From positions 1-64,000 of the forward strand of contig LNBW01000066.1 of the NCBI GenBank assembly GCA_001567255.1: a stretch of 64,000 bases of DNA, given 5' to 3'. The position numbers and the translations under genes were made by a program. Each line of letters begins with the position of its first letter. Position 1 is the first letter of the stretch. The notes beneath the pieces are model-generated. The model did not search any database. It worked only from the letters and a program-made list of their open reading frames with translations, and had not been told where the DNA came from. This document shows, in pieces, positions 63,674 to 64,000 of this stretch. This DNA is from Bacteroidetes bacterium OLB9. GTDB taxonomy: Bacteria; Bacteroidota; Bacteroidia; Chitinophagales; Saprospiraceae.

Positions 63674-64000
63674 ATGTTACACAATGTAAAAAATTCAGTT
63701 CAGATTGTTGGCCACGTAGGCAGCGACGTTTCACTCATGTCTTTTGACAATGGCAACAAAAAGGCTACCACTATTGTAGCGACCAATGAATACTTCACCA
63801 ACAGTAAAGGTGAGAAAAACAAGCAAACCAATTGGCACAAAATCATCGCATGGGGCAAGACCGCAGAAGACCTCGCAGCCTATCTAAAAAAGGGAGCAGA
63901 AGTGGCAATTTACGGTCGTCTATCCAACCGAACTTATACAGATGCCTCCGGCACCACAAAATACGTCACGGAGATCATCGTCAATGAGTTTTACAAAATA
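63674..64000 (+). CDS. ssb: single-stranded DNA-binding protein, partial at the window edge
   Basis: The first 109 codons of an SSB are present, and the gene runs off the end of the window. The OB-fold is clear: HNVKNSVQIVGHVGSDVSLM, then KKATTIVATNEYF, TNWHKIIAWGKTAEDLAAYL with the conserved Trp pair, KKGAEVAIYGRLSNRTYTDA and YVTEIIVNEF. SSB coats single-stranded DNA in replication and repair. The acidic C-terminal tail lies outside the window. A long, structured 5' region precedes it. Confidence 0.95.
   Translation, partial: MLHNVKNSVQIVGHVGSDVSLMSFDNGNKKATTIVATNEYFTNSKGEKNKQTNWHKIIAWGKTAEDLAAYLKKGAEVAIYGRLSNRTYTDASGTTKYVTEIIVNEFYKI

Noticed and set aside
1..64000. CRISPR array, rRNA operon or replication origin
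   Set aside because: No regularly spaced short repeats, no rRNA-like conserved sequence and no dnaA-box cluster were seen. gyrA alone does not mark an origin.

Overview
This window is a 64 kb piece of an AT-rich Bacteroidota chromosome. The evidence is a complete type IX secretion/gliding core (porP/sprF-type gene, gldK, gldL, gldM, gldN), many predicted outer-membrane beta-barrels and lipoproteins, promoters of the Bacteroidota type (TTTG, about 19 bases, TAnnTTTG) and an absence of purine-rich ribosome binding sites. The gene set (antiquitin-type aldehyde dehydrogenase, fused FtcD, NDH-2, CcoI-type ATPase) would fit Saprospiria or Chitinophagia, but the sequence alone does not fix the family. 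One tRNA gene (Glu, UUC) is present. There is no rRNA and no CRISPR array.

Layout. Positions 1-0.9 kb are gene-poor with a dispersed repeat. From 0.9 to 9 kb lie an acetyltransferase, thioredoxin, a DUF58 protein, a PPK2 polyphosphate kinase, an Hsp15-like S4 protein, a frameshifted NAD(P)HX repair gene, a helix-hairpin-helix/beta-barrel protein, an Smr protein and tRNA-Glu. From 9.3 to 17.6 kb are central metabolism genes: pgk, gap, a TPR protein, ribH, a metallo-hydrolase, then purH-coaX-outer membrane protein. From 17.7 to 23.5 kb is the type IX secretion operon. From 23.5 to 45.7 kb are mostly housekeeping genes: MBL hydrolase, rbfA, recG, a large FAD/Fe-S oxidoreductase, RhlE-like helicase, CcoI-like ATPase, ALDH7 and FtcD.

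An accessory island spans about 45.7-53.7 kb. It holds three copies of a roughly 350-base element that I read as an internally deleted IS982-family transposase gene, plus a solo left end. Between the copies are an NDH-2 gene, a PIN toxin with an overlapping 49-residue antitoxin, a cysteine-cluster protein, an apparently nonsense-split lipoprotein with a KTSC-like end, and small membrane proteins. A decayed tyrosine recombinase marks its right edge. After the island come a TPR lipoprotein with membrane helices, gyrA, a lipase, a 2Fe-2S ferredoxin, a predicted beta-propeller protein and the start of ssb.

Two cross-cutting observations stand out. First, five coding frames break by exactly one extra base, mostly in A/T homopolymers (nnr twice, NDH-2, the DUF4403 lipoprotein and a 63-residue membrane protein), which points to sequencing insertions or recent decay. 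Second, two dispersed repeat families occur: the IS982-derived element, confined to the island, and an intergenic repeat of about 150 bases found across the window, often just upstream of promoters.
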